A stretch of DNA of 64,000 nt from Agromyces bauzanensis (GCF_014645655.1 NZ_BMMD01000005.1:114584-178583); one strand, 5' to 3'. Shown: positions 1-9,351, counted from the first letter of the stretch. Made by a program: numbers and translations. The notes: a model not told the origin generated them from the sequence alone.

Positions 1-68
1 CGGAGCAGCGCGCGCACGGTTCCCGTGCGTGCCGGGGCGGGGTCGGGGTGGAGCGGGGTGGCAGACAA
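1..68 (-). CDS. Possible 5' end of a leftward gene, cut by the window edge
   Basis: A TTG start preceded by an AAAGGGAA-like ribosome binding site opens a frame of 22 codons that runs off the left edge (start MSATPLHPDPAPARTG). Third codon positions are almost all G or C, as in real genes here. No family can be assigned from so few residues. It lies about 290 bases downstream of a leftward promoter at 360-389, so it may be the first full gene of that transcript. The call rests on the binding site and codon pattern only. Confidence 0.35.
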   Translation of the reverse strand, partial: MSATPLHPDPAPARTGTVRALL

Positions 69-214
69 GCCGGTTCCCTTTCGAGATCGAGAGCGCCGAG
101 GCGTCGTCGAACGACGTGGAAATCGGCGAGATGAGGTGAGCGGGCGCGAGTCGACGGCGCCGGAGCGCGGACGGACCGCGGAATCGGGGCAGGCTGCGCC
201 TGGCGGGCCGGGAG

Positions 215-298
215 CTACCCGGCGTGCGCCTCGACGGGGGACGCCGGACGAGCAGCGCCGCGGCCCGTGACCTGGCGGGCGAAGCTGTCTGTCTGCAT
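215..298 (-). CDS. Small 27-residue ORF with a strong ribosome binding site
   Basis: ATG at 298 follows a strong AGGAGGA (303-309) by four bases and reads MQTDSFARQVTGRGAARPAS, ending at a TAG at 215. It lies directly downstream of the promoter at 360-389 and upstream of the possible gene that starts at 68. It could be a leader peptide, a small protein, or the surviving first codons of a deleted gene. No family was recognised. The binding site and promoter are clear; translation is inferred. Confidence 0.35.
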   Translation of the reverse strand: MQTDSFARQVTGRGAARPASPVEAHAG

Positions 299-359
299 GG
301 TGTCCTCCTGCGGATCGTCTGCTTACCTCATGGCCCCGGGACGCGGCGGCCAGCCCTCC

Positions 360-389
360 AGACTAGGGGAGAACGGCCGTGGCGTGCAA
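360..389 (-). promoter_or_regulatory. Sigma70-type promoter firing leftwards
   Basis: On the minus strand, TTGCAC (384-389) and TAGTCT (360-365) are separated by 18 bases. The same -35 sequence and a TAGnCT -10 appear in front of groES and rplM. It should transcribe the small ORF at 298. Confidence 0.55.
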
Positions 390-504
390 GGGCACCGCAG
401 CGATAGGCTGTGCGGATTCGTCGCCGCGCGGACGGTCCCGCCTGCTCCACTGCCCGCCGTCGCGCGCGCCCCCGGACCGGCGAGCGAGGAGAGCGAGTGG
501 GAGC

Positions 505-1025
505 GGCGAGCTGGTCGCCGTGGTCGGCGCGTCGGGCTCGGGCAACCTCCTGCCGTACCTCACCGCCGCCGAGAACATCGCGCTCGCGATGAACGTGGCG
601 GGCACCCGCCGCGGCGCGGCGCGGCCACGAGGCATCCGCCCTCACGCTCGAGGTGCGCCCGGGCGAGCTGCTCGTCGGGACGGGGCCGTCGGGCGCCGGC
701 AAGACGACGCCCCTGAACCTCCTCGGGGCGCTCGACCGGCCCACGTCGGGGCGCGTCATGCTGGGCGACGACGAGCTGTCGTCACTCGGCGGGGACGCGC
801 TCGCGGCCGTGCGTCGCGGAGTCGCTCGACCTCGTCGGCCTGCTGGTCAGCTCGACACGCGGCACCGCGACGACCGTCATGGACCTCATCGGCGACCTCG
901 TGCACGCGCGCGGCGTCGCGGCGGTCGTGACGACCCACGAACCGGCGCTCGTCACGCGCGCCGACCGCGTGCTCGAGCTGTACGACGGGCGCGCGCTCAG
1001 CGCACTCGCACCGACAGGCACGTGA
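505..1025 (+). pseudogene. Scrambled remnant of an ABC transporter ATPase (MacB/LolD type)
   Basis: Three pieces of an export-type ABC ATPase lie in three different frames. The first (505-640) has the start of a Walker A loop (GELVAVVGASGSG) joined directly to a post-Q-loop segment (NLLPYLTAAENIAL), so the Walker A lysine and the following ~60 residues are missing. The second (~645-815) has another beta strand and a complete Walker A (GPSGAGKTT) followed by LLGALDRPTSG. The third (~815-1025) has the end of the domain (LIGDLVHARGV, VVTTHEPALVTRADRVLELYDG) but no signature or Walker B motif. Two neighbouring ATPase genes may have collapsed together by deletion. The stop lies inside the 3' end of the convergent dimethylargininase gene. 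No permease is present. Confidence 0.75.
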
Positions 1026-2253
1026 CGCACCCCTCGAGCTTCTCGAACTCGCCGATGTCGACCGTGACCACGCGGTAGCCGAGGCCGGAGAGCATCGACG
1101 CCGTCTCAGGGGCGGCCGACGACATGAGCAGCGATTCCCACGAGAGCTCGACCACGGCGACGCCCTCGGGCTCGGGCACGGGCAGGAACCTCGGGAACAG
1201 GCTCGGCACGTCCACGAGCGCCGGGTCGCCGATGATGGTGCCGTCGGGCAGTGCCGTCACCGTGCTCTTCAGGTGCAGCGCCTTCGTCACGGGCACCGCG
1301 ACGACCGAGTAGCCGTGCGGCGTGAGCAGCTGCCGCAGCTGTCGGATGCCCTCGGCGTTGGTGCGGCTCGATGCGCCGACGTATACGGTCGAGCCGACCT
1401 TCAGCACGTCGCCGCCGTCGAGGGTGCCCGGGAGCTCGATGCGTCGCACCGCGATGCCGGGCACCGACCGAACGGCGCGTTCGACGGTCTCGATCTCGGG
1501 CCGACGCGACTCGGCCCCTGGGCTCGCGATGACGGCGAGGTCGCCGAAGAACACCACCGCGTCCTCCACGAACACCGAGTCGGCGAGCTCGGGGGCCGCG
1601 TCGACCTCGACGGTCTCCCAGCCCTCGGCCACGAGCGCCGCGCAGTAGTTGTCCCACTGCTCGTCGGCGCGCGCCTTGTCGACCGGCGTGCGCTCGAGGT
1701 GGGTCAGCTCGCCCTCGTCGAGGTTCGATGCGGGAATGCGCACGAGGGCGATGCGGCGCGGGGGGCGCCGCGGCGAGTAGCCGAGGATGCCGCGCAGCAC
1801 CCGCGGGGCCAGGAACACCTCCGCACCGATGACCGCGAGGATGAAGACGAGGTTCAGGCTCACGAGCGAGCCGACCACGAAGAGGAAGATCGCGCCCGAG
1901 AACGGGTCGCCCGCGGCGCTGGCGGTCACCGTGGTCGCGAGGAGGGCGGCGAGGCATCCGGAGGCGAACCCGCTGATGAGCGCGAGGAACCAGGCCCGGG
2001 TCGCGCCCACGGCGTTCGCGACCGAGAGCAGCACCCACACGATGAGCGCGGCGAGCGCGAAGTGCCCGAAGAGCTGGCTGAAGATCTGCGGCGACTGGCC
2101 GTTGCCGATGAAGAACGCGAACACCGCGACGAGCATCGCGGTGACCGCGACGACGGCCGCGGACGCGACCACCGCCAGCGCCCGCCGCCCCGGCGTCGGG
2201 GCCGGCGTGAACCGGGCCGGGGCGGGCGGGGGCGCGGCGGCGGGGGACGTCAT
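997..2253 (-). CDS. Dimethylarginine dimethylaminohydrolase family enzyme with N-terminal membrane domain
   Basis: A 418-residue protein. The C-terminal ~270 residues form a DDAH (guanidino-modifying) domain, with the catalytic His near 327 (in ALHLKS) and the nucleophilic Cys412 in the ending GCVTCLSVRVR. The family hydrolyses methylated arginines to citrulline and methylamines. Residues ~25-145 form about four hydrophobic helices after a Pro/Ala-rich start, so the enzyme should be membrane-anchored with the catalytic domain probably cytoplasmic. Ordinary bacterial DDAHs are soluble and ~255 residues long. The ATG is chosen because a TAGGCT -10 ends six bases before it, giving a leaderless message. 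The substrate is inferred from family membership only. Confidence 0.82.
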   Translation of the reverse strand: MTSPAAAPPPAPARFTPAPTPGRRALAVVASAAVVAVTAMLVAVFAFFIGNGQSPQIFSQLFGHFALAALIVWVLLSVANAVGATRAWFLALISGFASGCLAALLATTVTASAAGDPFSGAIFLFVVGSLVSLNLVFILAVIGAEVFLAPRVLRGILGYSPRRPPRRIALVRIPASNLDEGELTHLERTPVDKARADEQWDNYCAALVAEGWETVEVDAAPELADSVFVEDAVVFFGDLAVIASPGAESRRPEIETVERAVRSVPGIAVRRIELPGTLDGGDVLKVGSTVYVGASSRTNAEGIRQLRQLLTPHGYSVVAVPVTKALHLKSTVTALPDGTIIGDPALVDVPSLFPRFLPVPEPEGVAVVELSWESLLMSSAAPETASMLSGLGYRVVTVDIGEFEKLEGCVTCLSVRVR

Positions 2254-2259
2254 GGCACG

Positions 2260-2265
2260 AGCCTA
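2260..2265 (-). promoter_or_regulatory. -10 box for a leaderless transcript of the DDAH gene
   Basis: TAGGCT on the minus strand, six bases before the ATG. Transcription would begin at or within one base of the start codon. No convincing -35 is seen. Confidence 0.5.
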
Positions 2266-2283
2266 TCGGCCGGTGCCGGACCG

Positions 2284-3378
2284 TCAGCGGGCGGCGTCGA
2301 GGCGCTCGCGGGCGATGCGTTCGGCGGCGGCGAGCGTCGTCGTGCCGTGCTCCTCGGCAGAGCGGAGCACGGATGCCACGGTGTCGCCGATGCCCGCGAT
2401 CCGGGCGTCGAGCGCAGCCTGGTCGGCGCCCGGCATGCCGGCCACGTCGAGGTAGATGACACCGCCGGCGTTCACCACGAAGTCGGGCGCCCACACGATG
2501 CGCCGCTCGGTGAGATGCCCCGCGACGTCACGCGACGCGAGCTGGTTGTTGGCGGCGCCGACCACGGCGCGCACGCGCAGCGCGTCGACGACGTCGTGGG
2601 TGAGGACGCCGCCGAGCCCGCACGGCACGAACACGTCGGCCTCGACGAGGTGCGCCTCCTCGGGCTCGACCCAGATCGCGCCGAGCTCGTCGGCGAGTGC
2701 GCGCTTGGCGCCCGCGACATCCGTCACCGTGAGCCGGGCACCGGCTGCGGCGAGGCTCCGGGCGAGGCGTCCGCCGACCTGTCCGAGGCCGGCGACGACG
2801 AAGTGGCGACCCGACACGCCGGCGGAGCCGAACACGTGCCCGAGGGTCGCGAGGATTGACGCGTACACGCCGGCGGCCGTGGCATCCGCGGGCTCGCCGA
2901 CGCCGCCCTGCTCGGCGGGAAGGCCGCACACGTGCTCGGTGCGCTCGTGCACGACGGCCATGAGCTCGGCGCTCGTGCCGACGTCCTCGGCGGTCATGTA
3001 CGCGCCGCCGAGGGACTCGACGGCGTCGCCGAGGTCGAGCATCGCGTCGCGCGTGGCCCGCTCGTCGAGGCTGACGCCCCGGGGAATCGCGATGACGGAC
3101 TTGCCGCCGCCGCGCGCGAGCCCCGCCGCGGCGTTCTTCATGGTCATCGCCTGCGAGAGGCGCAGCGCGTCCGCGAGGGCGTCGGTCCAGTGACCGTACC
3201 GCCACAGGCGTGCGCCGCCGAGGGCCTGGCCGAGCCTCGTCGAGTGCACGGCCACGATGATGGTGAGTCCGGATCGGGGGCCGCGGGTGATGAGCACACG
3301 CTCGTGCTCGGGGGCCTCCGTCGGGAGTGCTGCGCTGACCTCGGCCGCTGGGGTCGCCGGGGCGTGGGTGATCGTCAT
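2284..3378 (-). CDS. Leucine/valine/phenylalanine dehydrogenase (Glu/Leu/Phe/Val family)
   Basis: A 364-residue NAD-dependent amino-acid dehydrogenase that would reversibly deaminate a branched-chain or aromatic amino acid to its 2-oxo acid. Visible are the substrate glycine motif GGARLWRYG (54-62), the two active-site lysines in TMKNAAAG (Lys81) and GGGKSVI (Lys93), and the Rossmann motif GLGQVGGRL in the C-terminal half. Length fits leucine/valine dehydrogenases. An AAGGAGAA binding site supports the ATG. Which amino acid is preferred cannot be told from the sequence. Confidence 0.88.
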   Translation of the reverse strand: MTITHAPATPAAEVSAALPTEAPEHERVLITRGPRSGLTIIVAVHSTRLGQALGGARLWRYGHWTDALADALRLSQAMTMKNAAAGLARGGGKSVIAIPRGVSLDERATRDAMLDLGDAVESLGGAYMTAEDVGTSAELMAVVHERTEHVCGLPAEQGGVGEPADATAAGVYASILATLGHVFGSAGVSGRHFVVAGLGQVGGRLARSLAAAGARLTVTDVAGAKRALADELGAIWVEPEEAHLVEADVFVPCGLGGVLTHDVVDALRVRAVVGAANNQLASRDVAGHLTERRIVWAPDFVVNAGGVIYLDVAGMPGADQAALDARIAGIGDTVASVLRSAEEHGTTTLAAAERIARERLDAAR

Positions 3379-3490
3379 CGATCGTTCTCCTTGTTCATCC
3401 GCTTCGTGGGCGGAGCTGTGTGGGCGCCTTCTGAGCGCCGCTCACCTCAAGAGTACCGCCGGTGATGCGGGCGCGCCGCCCCCTTGCGCC

Positions 3491-3560
3491 GGTGGTCGAG
3501 TAGCGACGCAGGAGGGTGTCGAGACCCGATACGGCGCTGGCGCGCCTCCTCGATCACCGC
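3491..3560. repeat. Dispersed intergenic repeat (GGTCGAGTAG...CGAGACC...GATACGGCGC type)
   Basis: The gap between the dehydrogenase and purH holds GGTCGAGTAG, GTCGAGACC and GATACGGCGCTGGCGCGCC. The same words recur at 35874-35906, 60628-60709 and 61661-61745. The order of words suggests two half-elements of an inverted repeat. Confidence 0.55.
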
Positions 3561-3568
3561 ATCCGTCC

Positions 3569-5179
3569 TCAGTGGAAGAAGTGCCGCTCGCCCGTGAAGT
3601 ACATCGTGATGCCGGCCGCGCGGGCCGCTTCGACGACCTCCTCGTCGCGCACCGATCCGCCGGGCTGCACGACCGCGCGCACGCCGCCGTCGATGAGCAT
3701 CTGCAGCCCGTCGGCGAACGGGAAGAAGGCGTCGGATGCCGAGACCGCCCCCGCGGCCCGCTCCCCCGCCCGCTCGACCGCGAGCCTGCACGAGTCGACG
3801 CGGTTCACCTGTCCCATGCCGACGCCGACGGAGGCGCCGCCCGAGGCCAGGAGGATCGCGTTCGACTTCACCGCGCGCACCGCCCGCCACGCGAACTCGA
3901 GGTCGGCCAGGGTCGCCGCGTCGGCAGGCTCGCCGGTCACGAGCGTCCACTCGGATGCGGGCGCGAAGTGCCGGTCGGCCTGCTGCATGAGCAGCCCGCC
4001 GGAGACCTGCCGGATCTCCACCTCGGTGGGCGCGAAGCCCTCGGGGAGCGTGAGCAGGCGGATGTTCTTCTTCGCCGTGAGGAGCTCGACCGCCTCGGCG
4101 TCGAACGCGGGCGCCACGAGCACCTCGGTGAAGATCTCGGCGACCGTCTCGGCCATGGCCCGGGTCACCGGGCGGTTCGCGGCGATCACGCCCCCGAACG
4201 CCGACACCGGGTCGCACTCGTGCGCGCGGCGGTGGGCGTCGGCGATGGGGTCGGATGCTCCGGGCGACGCGATGGCGATGCCGCACGGGTTGGCGTGCTT
4301 GATGATCGCGACGGCCGGCTCGTCGAAGTCGAACGCGGCCCGCACCGCGGCATCCGCGTCGACGTAGTTGTTGTACGACATCTCCTTGCCGTGCAGCTGC
4401 ACGGCCTGCGCGATGCCGGGCCGGATGCCCTCCGAGGCGAAGAGAGCCGCCGCCTGGTGCGAGTTCTCGCCGTAGCGGAGATCGGCCTGCTTCGTCCACG
4501 TGCCGGCGACCCACGCCGGGAACGGCGACTCGTCGGCCGCCTGGTCGGGCGCGACGACGCTGCCCAGCCACGACGCCACCGCGACGTCGTAGGCGGCCGT
4601 ATGCCGGAACGCCTCACGGGCGAGCGCCTTGCGCTGCGCGAGCGTCGTGCCGCCCGCGGCGAGGGCGCCCATGATGTCGTCGTAGCCGTCGGGCGAGACG
4701 ACGATCGCGACGTTCGCGTGGTTCTTCGCCGAGGCGCGCACCATGGCCGGACCGCCGATGTCGATCTGCTCGACGGCGTCGAACTCGGATGCCCCGGCCG
4801 CGACGGTCGCGGCGAACGGGTAGAGGTTCACGACCACGAGCTCGAACGGCTCTATGTCGAGGTCGGCGAGCTCGCGCTCGTGGTGCTCGAGGCGCAGGTC
4901 GGCGAGGAGCCCGGCATGCACCGAGGGGTGCAGCGTCTTCACCCGCCCGTCGAGCATCTCGCGGGCGCCCGTGACGCTCGCGACATCCGTCACCGGGAAG
5001 CCCGCGTCGCGGATGGTCTGCGCCGTCGAACCCGTGGAGACGATCTCGGCGCCCGCCTCGGCGAGCGCCGCCGCGAGCTCGGGGATGCGCCGCTTGTCGC
5101 TCACCGAGAGGAGTGCCCGGCGCACCGGCACGAGGTCGCGTTCGCGGTAGAGGCTCGGGTCGTGCGTGGGGCCGCTCAT
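3569..5179 (-). CDS. purH: Bifunctional AICAR formyltransferase / IMP cyclohydrolase
   Basis: A 536-residue enzyme for the last two steps of IMP synthesis: formylation of AICAR with 10-formyl-THF, then ring closure. The N-terminal MGS-like cyclohydrolase domain begins [10 protein letters not shown], and the C-terminal formyltransferase carries the catalytic Lys-His in [11 protein letters not shown]. The length is normal for the family. The start codon overlaps the purN stop (ATGA), so purN and purH are translationally coupled. Confidence 0.97.
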   Translation of the reverse strand: MSGPTHDPSLYRERDLVPVRRALLSVSDKRRIPELAAALAEAGAEIVSTGSTAQTIRDAGFPVTDVASVTGAREMLDGRVKTLHPSVHAGLLADLRLEHHERELADLDIEPFELVVVNLYPFAATVAAGASEFDAVEQIDIGGPAMVRASAKNHANVAIVVSPDGYDDIMGALAAGGTTLAQRKALAREAFRHTAAYDVAVASWLGSVVAPDQAADESPFPAWVAGTWTKQADLRYGENSHQAAALFASEGIRPGIAQAVQLHGKEMSYNNYVDADAAVRAAFDFDEPAVAIIKHANPCGIAIASPGASDPIADAHRRAHECDPVSAFGGVIAANRPVTRAMAETVAEIFTEVLVAPAFDAEAVELLTAKKNIRLLTLPEGFAPTEVEIRQVSGGLLMQQADRHFAPASEWTLVTGEPADAATLADLEFAWRAVRAVKSNAILLASGGASVGVGMGQVNRVDSCRLAVERAGERAAGAVSASDAFFPFADGLQMLIDGGVRAVVQPGGSVRDEEVVEAARAAGITMYFTGERHFFH

Positions 5180-5769
5180 GATCGGCTCAGCTCCTTGAGG
5201 TCGAGGTGGGAGTTGGCGATGTCGAGCACGGCCTGGATGAGCAGGCGCCGCTCGACGGGTTTGATGCGGTCGTGCAGGGCCTGTTCGGTGTCGCCCGGCA
5301 GCACCGGCACGCGCTCCTGCGCGATGATGGGACCCCCGTCGACGGAGTTGTCGACGATGATCAGGCTGGCGCCGGTCTGGTCGACGCCCGCGGCGAGTGC
5401 GTCACGCACGCCGTGGGGGCCCGGGAACTCGGGCAGGTACGCGGGGTGCGTGTTGATGAGCTGCGGCGAGAACGCATCGACCACCGCCGGCGGCACGAGC
5501 CGCATGAGCCCCGAAAGGATGACGAGGTCGGGCTGCCACTGCCGCACCTGCTCGATGAGGGCCTCGCCCCACGCCTCGCGATCGGGGTACGCCGTGAACG
5601 GCACGATGAAGGTGGGGATGCCGTACTCCTCGCCGAGTGCGAGGCCGTCGGCCTCGCGGTCTGCGCCGATGGCCACCACGCGGCCGGGGAACTCGGCGTC
5701 CTCCGAGGCTTCGAGCAGGACGCGGAGGTTGGATCCCGTGCCCGAGATCAGCACGACGAGTTGCAGCAC
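5176..5769 (-). CDS. purN: Phosphoribosylglycinamide formyltransferase
   Basis: Transfers formyl from 10-formyl-THF to GAR in purine synthesis. The catalytic Asn-His pair is in [13 protein letters not shown] and the catalytic Asp in VDGGPII. The GTG at 5769 is preferred over the ATG at 5772. A TAGGCT -10 box at 5776-5781 leaves six bases before the GTG but only three before the ATG, and the product then begins [10 protein letters not shown], matching the usual family N-terminus. It is first in a two-gene operon with purH. Confidence 0.95.
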   Translation of the reverse strand: MLQLVVLISGTGSNLRVLLEASEDAEFPGRVVAIGADREADGLALGEEYGIPTFIVPFTAYPDREAWGEALIEQVRQWQPDLVILSGLMRLVPPAVVDAFSPQLINTHPAYLPEFPGPHGVRDALAAGVDQTGASLIIVDNSVDGGPIIAQERVPVLPGDTEQALHDRIKPVERRLLIQAVLDIANSHLDLKELSRS

Positions 5770-5775
5770 CATCCG

Positions 5776-5781
5776 AGCCTA
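5776..5781 (-). promoter_or_regulatory. -10 box for a leaderless purN-purH transcript
   Basis: TAGGCT on the minus strand ends six bases before the GTG at 5769, the same geometry as at ten other genes in this window. Confidence 0.5.
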
Positions 5782-5845
5782 CCCGGTGGCGATCGCCGCG
5801 TTTCGCGGCGGCCGCGCCGCGGAATGCGGACGGGCGAGGATGCCG

Positions 5846-7258
5846 CTACGGGGCGTCGCGGCGGCGGTCGGCGCCCCAGGTGAACTCGCGGTGCGCGGGC
5901 TCGGGTTCGTCGTCGCGGTCCGCGGTGTCGGGTCGGGCGCCGCGGGGCAGGGGATCCGGCGCGAGCTCGGGTGCGGGTTCGGATCCGGCGTCGCGGTACG
6001 TGCGCCAGCCGTCGGCGGTGCCGGCCGGCCGCGCGCGGAGACCGGATCGCGCGTACGCGGCGTACCCGCCGACGATGGCACCGAGCCCGACGGTCGCGGC
6101 GGCGACGCCCGCGACCGCCAGCGGCTCGGGGCCGACTTCGGCGAGGCGCCCGGGCCCCACCGCGCCGCCTGACCACCACGCGAGCAGGCCCAGCACGATC
6201 GCCGCGACCGCCGCCGAACCGAGGCCGCCGGCGAGCGGCACCCACCACGGCAACCGATCGCCGCCGCGGGCGACGACCGGCTCGATCGACACGAGCCACG
6301 CGCCCACGAAGGCCAGGAGCACGGGCACGACGAGCCAGAGGGTGCCGAGCGGGGGCGCGCCCGAGGGCAGCGCGCCGAGGAGCGGGAACCCGGGGACGGG
6401 GCCGAGCAGCGTGCCGCTCGAGGAGACGAGCGAGCCGGAGCCGATCGCGAACCCGGGACCGAGCAGCCACGACGCTGCCCAGATGACGACGTTCGGCAGC
6501 AGCGCCAGCTCGGCGACAGTGAGCGCCAGGCCGCCGTCGATGCCCGCGCCGAGGGTCTGGTAGAGCCCTGCGATCGTCGCGTAGTCGAACGCGATGAGCA
6601 CCGCGACGAGCGCGCCGGCGAGCGCGAGCACGCCGAACGCGGCGCCCGCGCCGACGCGCGCCGCTCCTCGGGCCCCCGCGACGAGGGCCGGTGGAAGGGT
6701 CGTGAGCGCGCGGCGGACGAGGCCGGTCGCGGCATCCGTCGCCGACGCCTCGCGCAACGCCTCGCCGACGGCGCCGATGATCACGCCCAGCGCCATCACG
6801 GAGGCGGGCAGCAGCGCGCCCTGCCAGGGGTCGGTGCGCGCGGCGCCGGTGGCCGAGAGGAGCGCCAGCCCGAAGCCCGCGAGGCCGAACACGAGGATCG
6901 CCGCGATGCCGCCCGAGAAGGAGTGGCCACCCGCGGCCGAGCGCCGTCCGATGCGCATCCCGCTCGTCACCGAGAGCAGTGCGAATCCGAGCAGTGCGAT
7001 GGTGATCGGGAACGGGTCGCCGGCGCCCGGGAGCGCGATGCGCGCGGCAGCGATCGGGTCGAGCTGCACCGTGAGATCGACGCCGTGGCCGACGAGCCAC
7101 ACGTCGGCGGCGGCACGCAGGAACACCGAGAAGTCCACCCCGAGCCCGAAGTGCACCGCCCACAGCACCACCAGCGGCACGAACGCGACGCCGAACCCGA
7201 CGAGCGCCATGACGAATGCCTCGAGGGCGGCCAGCAGGGCGATCGTCGTGCGTCTCAT
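5846..7258 (-). CDS. DUF6350 family polytopic membrane protein
   Basis: A 470-residue protein of unknown function with about ten hydrophobic helices from residue ~5 to ~405, then a hydrophilic, acidic/Arg-rich tail of ~60 residues. Repeated Gly/Ala-rich helices and the position just upstream of purN are typical of the DUF6350 family of Actinobacteria. In relatives it usually lies between sucD and purN, but here sucD is 6.3 kb away. The name is given from sequence style and context. A TACGCT at 7269-7274 would give an almost leaderless message. Confidence 0.7.
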   Translation of the reverse strand: MRRTTIALLAALEAFVMALVGFGVAFVPLVVLWAVHFGLGVDFSVFLRAAADVWLVGHGVDLTVQLDPIAAARIALPGAGDPFPITIALLGFALLSVTSGMRIGRRSAAGGHSFSGGIAAILVFGLAGFGLALLSATGAARTDPWQGALLPASVMALGVIIGAVGEALREASATDAATGLVRRALTTLPPALVAGARGAARVGAGAAFGVLALAGALVAVLIAFDYATIAGLYQTLGAGIDGGLALTVAELALLPNVVIWAASWLLGPGFAIGSGSLVSSSGTLLGPVPGFPLLGALPSGAPPLGTLWLVVPVLLAFVGAWLVSIEPVVARGGDRLPWWVPLAGGLGSAAVAAIVLGLLAWWSGGAVGPGRLAEVGPEPLAVAGVAAATVGLGAIVGGYAAYARSGLRARPAGTADGWRTYRDAGSEPAPELAPDPLPRGARPDTADRDDEPEPAHREFTWGADRRRDAP

Positions 7259-7290
7259 TCCGACGTCGAGCGTATCCCGGAGTGCGGCCG

Positions 7291-8751
7291 TCAGCCGCCG
7301 CGACGTGCAGGTTCGGGCGCACTCGCGGCCGGGTCGGTCGCGACGACGGGAGACTCAGCCGGCGGGACCCCCTCGACGTCGAGCACGGGCGGTTCGGCCA
7401 CGACCTCGTCGGCGGGTCGCCGGAGGAGTTCGACGAGCGCCACGACGAGCAAGGCGATCACCACGGTCCAGACGACGAAGGACCCGGTCACCGGGCGGTT
7501 GAACAGGATGACCACCGACGCCACGACGGCGATGACGACATAGGCGGCCACGCGCCACCGATCGAGCGCGAGGCCGAACGCGCCGGTGGTGACGCCCTGC
7601 CTCGCGGCGGCGCGACGGACGCTCGAGAAGCCGGCGTGCGCGAAGCGGCGCGTGGCGCGTGCCGGGCGCCACGGGCCGGAGAGCCACGCGATGACCGCCA
7701 CGAACAGGGCGAGTACGAGAAGCGCCAGGATCGTCGAGAGCATGAGTTGCACGAGGCCGTCGTAGAGTGCTCCGGCAGCATCCGCCGGCATGATCGAGGG
7801 GCTCACCGCGCCGAGGAAGAAGGCGCGACCGATTCCGACACCACTCGCGAGGATCAGCATCGAGAGGGCGAAACCGCCGGCGGTCCACGCGAGCGCCGCC
7901 GCCCTTCGCTTCGCGATGAGCACGCCCGCCGCCAGCAGCGCGAGCGTGAGCCACGGCAGCCACGTGCCGACGGCGACCGCGAGCGTGTACACGGTCTGCA
8001 CGAGCACGAAGGCGTCGTTCTGGGCCACGACGATGCTGCGGTCGATGACGGGGATGGCCGAGGCGAACCCCACGCCCTGCTCTTCGAGCCGATCCTTCAC
8101 CGCCTCGATGATCGGGCCGAGCTGCACGGAGATTGTTCCCTCGCTGCCGATCGCGAGGGCCGCGTCGGGGTCGCCCTGCATGGCCGCCACGAACTGGCGA
8201 TGGGTCACCCGAAGGGCCGTCGCCCAGATGTCGGCGAAGGCGTCCGACTCGACGACCCGGTCGACCACGCCCGAGACGAGCGACTGGAGCCCCTGGGTGG
8301 CCGGAGCCTCGAGGAGCCCGAGCGCCTGTTCGGCACGCGGCGGCAGGTCGAGCTGGCGGAGTCCGTCGAACACGTCGGCGGTGAGCCCCGGGATGTCGAC
8401 CTGCTCCTCGATCGCCGCGGTCACCTGGTCGCCGATGTACGCCTGCACCGCCGGGTCCTCGGCGAGCGGTGCGAACGTGGCGACGAACCGCTCGGTGTCG
8501 ACGAGCTCGAGCCTCGCCCACGCGCTGATCACCGCGACGGGCGCGAGCAGCAGGCCGATGACGACCAGCACGACGGCTACCGCCGTGCGGCCCCAGCCGC
8601 GTCCGGGTTTCGCCGTGACGGATGCCGCAGCCACTCCCTGCGACTCGAACACCTCCTCCTCGGCGCCTTGAGCGCGCGCCCGGAGCGCCGCGTTCTCGGC
8701 CTCGAGCTCGGCGATGCGTTCCTGCAGTTCGGTACTCGACTCCCCAGCCAT
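7291..8751 (-). CDS. Membrane protein with N-terminal coiled coil, unknown function
   Basis: A 486-residue protein. It begins with a short leucine-zipper-like coiled coil (LQERIAELEAENAALRARAQ, residues ~8-27), then one helix at ~55-77. A ~190-residue extracytoplasmic-looking domain follows (ELVDTERFVATFAPLAEDPA...), then about four helices between ~245 and ~365 and two more near ~410-450, with a Pro/Ala-rich tail. The ATG at 8751 is chosen over one eight codons upstream because AAAGGGGG lies at the right distance. The large domain between the first and second helix resembles conserved hypothetical proteins of Microbacteriaceae. No enzymatic motif is seen. Confidence 0.7.
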   Translation of the reverse strand: MAGESSTELQERIAELEAENAALRARAQGAEEEVFESQGVAAASVTAKPGRGWGRTAVAVVLVVIGLLLAPVAVISAWARLELVDTERFVATFAPLAEDPAVQAYIGDQVTAAIEEQVDIPGLTADVFDGLRQLDLPPRAEQALGLLEAPATQGLQSLVSGVVDRVVESDAFADIWATALRVTHRQFVAAMQGDPDAALAIGSEGTISVQLGPIIEAVKDRLEEQGVGFASAIPVIDRSIVVAQNDAFVLVQTVYTLAVAVGTWLPWLTLALLAAGVLIAKRRAAALAWTAGGFALSMLILASGVGIGRAFFLGAVSPSIMPADAAGALYDGLVQLMLSTILALLVLALFVAVIAWLSGPWRPARATRRFAHAGFSSVRRAAARQGVTTGAFGLALDRWRVAAYVVIAVVASVVILFNRPVTGSFVVWTVVIALLVVALVELLRRPADEVVAEPPVLDVEGVPPAESPVVATDPAASAPEPARRGG

Positions 8752-8796
8752 GATGCCCCCCTTTGGGTAGACCATATCGTCGCCGGGCGCCTCATG

Positions 8797-9351
8797 TCAG
8801 TGCACGAAGGACTTGAGCAGGATCATCGCGACGCCGAACGCCGCCGTGCCGGCCGCGCCGGCCAGGCGGATGGGCCACGGCGAGCCCCGACGCGCGAACG
8901 CGATCCAACCCAGCACGGCGAGCACTGCGACGCCCGCCCAGAGCGCCGCCCAGATGGCGTAGATATCGGGAATGGCCCGCGTGGCCCCGAGGAGCAGGAT
9001 GAACAGCGGGATGGCGGACGACGCGAGCAGGCCCAGGGACCGTCGGAATGCCGACCGGAACGCTACGCCGAGGCCCTCCATGTGCTCGTCGTCGAGGCCG
9101 TGGCGGGCGACGGTGCCCGCGTAGACGTGCGCGGCCCAGAACACCACGACCGTGACGAGCACGGTCCAGAACACCCGCCAGGCGGTGTCGCCGTGCCCTC
9201 CGGACACGACGATCATGCCGGAGACGAGGATGATGCCGTACACCGACTCCTCGGTCACGAACGTCGTGCGCATCAGCTCGCTCCTGAACGAGGGCTGTGC
9301 TCGCCGCGGCTGATCGACCGCTCCTCGGGGATCCGGCGACGACTCGGCCAT
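8797..9351 (-). CDS. Small polytopic membrane protein, unknown function
   Basis: 184 residues with about five hydrophobic segments (~37-52, 60-80, 105-122, 128-146, 157-178) after a hydrophilic, Pro/Arg-rich N-terminus. No recognised domain. It is 45 bases upstream of the coiled-coil membrane protein on the same strand, and the two could be co-transcribed. The start region is divergent from the secreted-protein gene at 9626. Confidence 0.6.
   Translation of the reverse strand: MAESSPDPRGAVDQPRRAQPSFRSELMRTTFVTEESVYGIILVSGMIVVSGGHGDTAWRVFWTVLVTVVVFWAAHVYAGTVARHGLDDEHMEGLGVAFRSAFRRSLGLLASSAIPLFILLLGATRAIPDIYAIWAALWAGVAVLAVLGWIAFARRGSPWPIRLAGAAGTAAFGVAMILLKSFVH

Noticed and set aside
3257..6172. 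A 971-codon open frame on the + strand
   Set aside because: Antisense to purH and purN, which show full family motifs.
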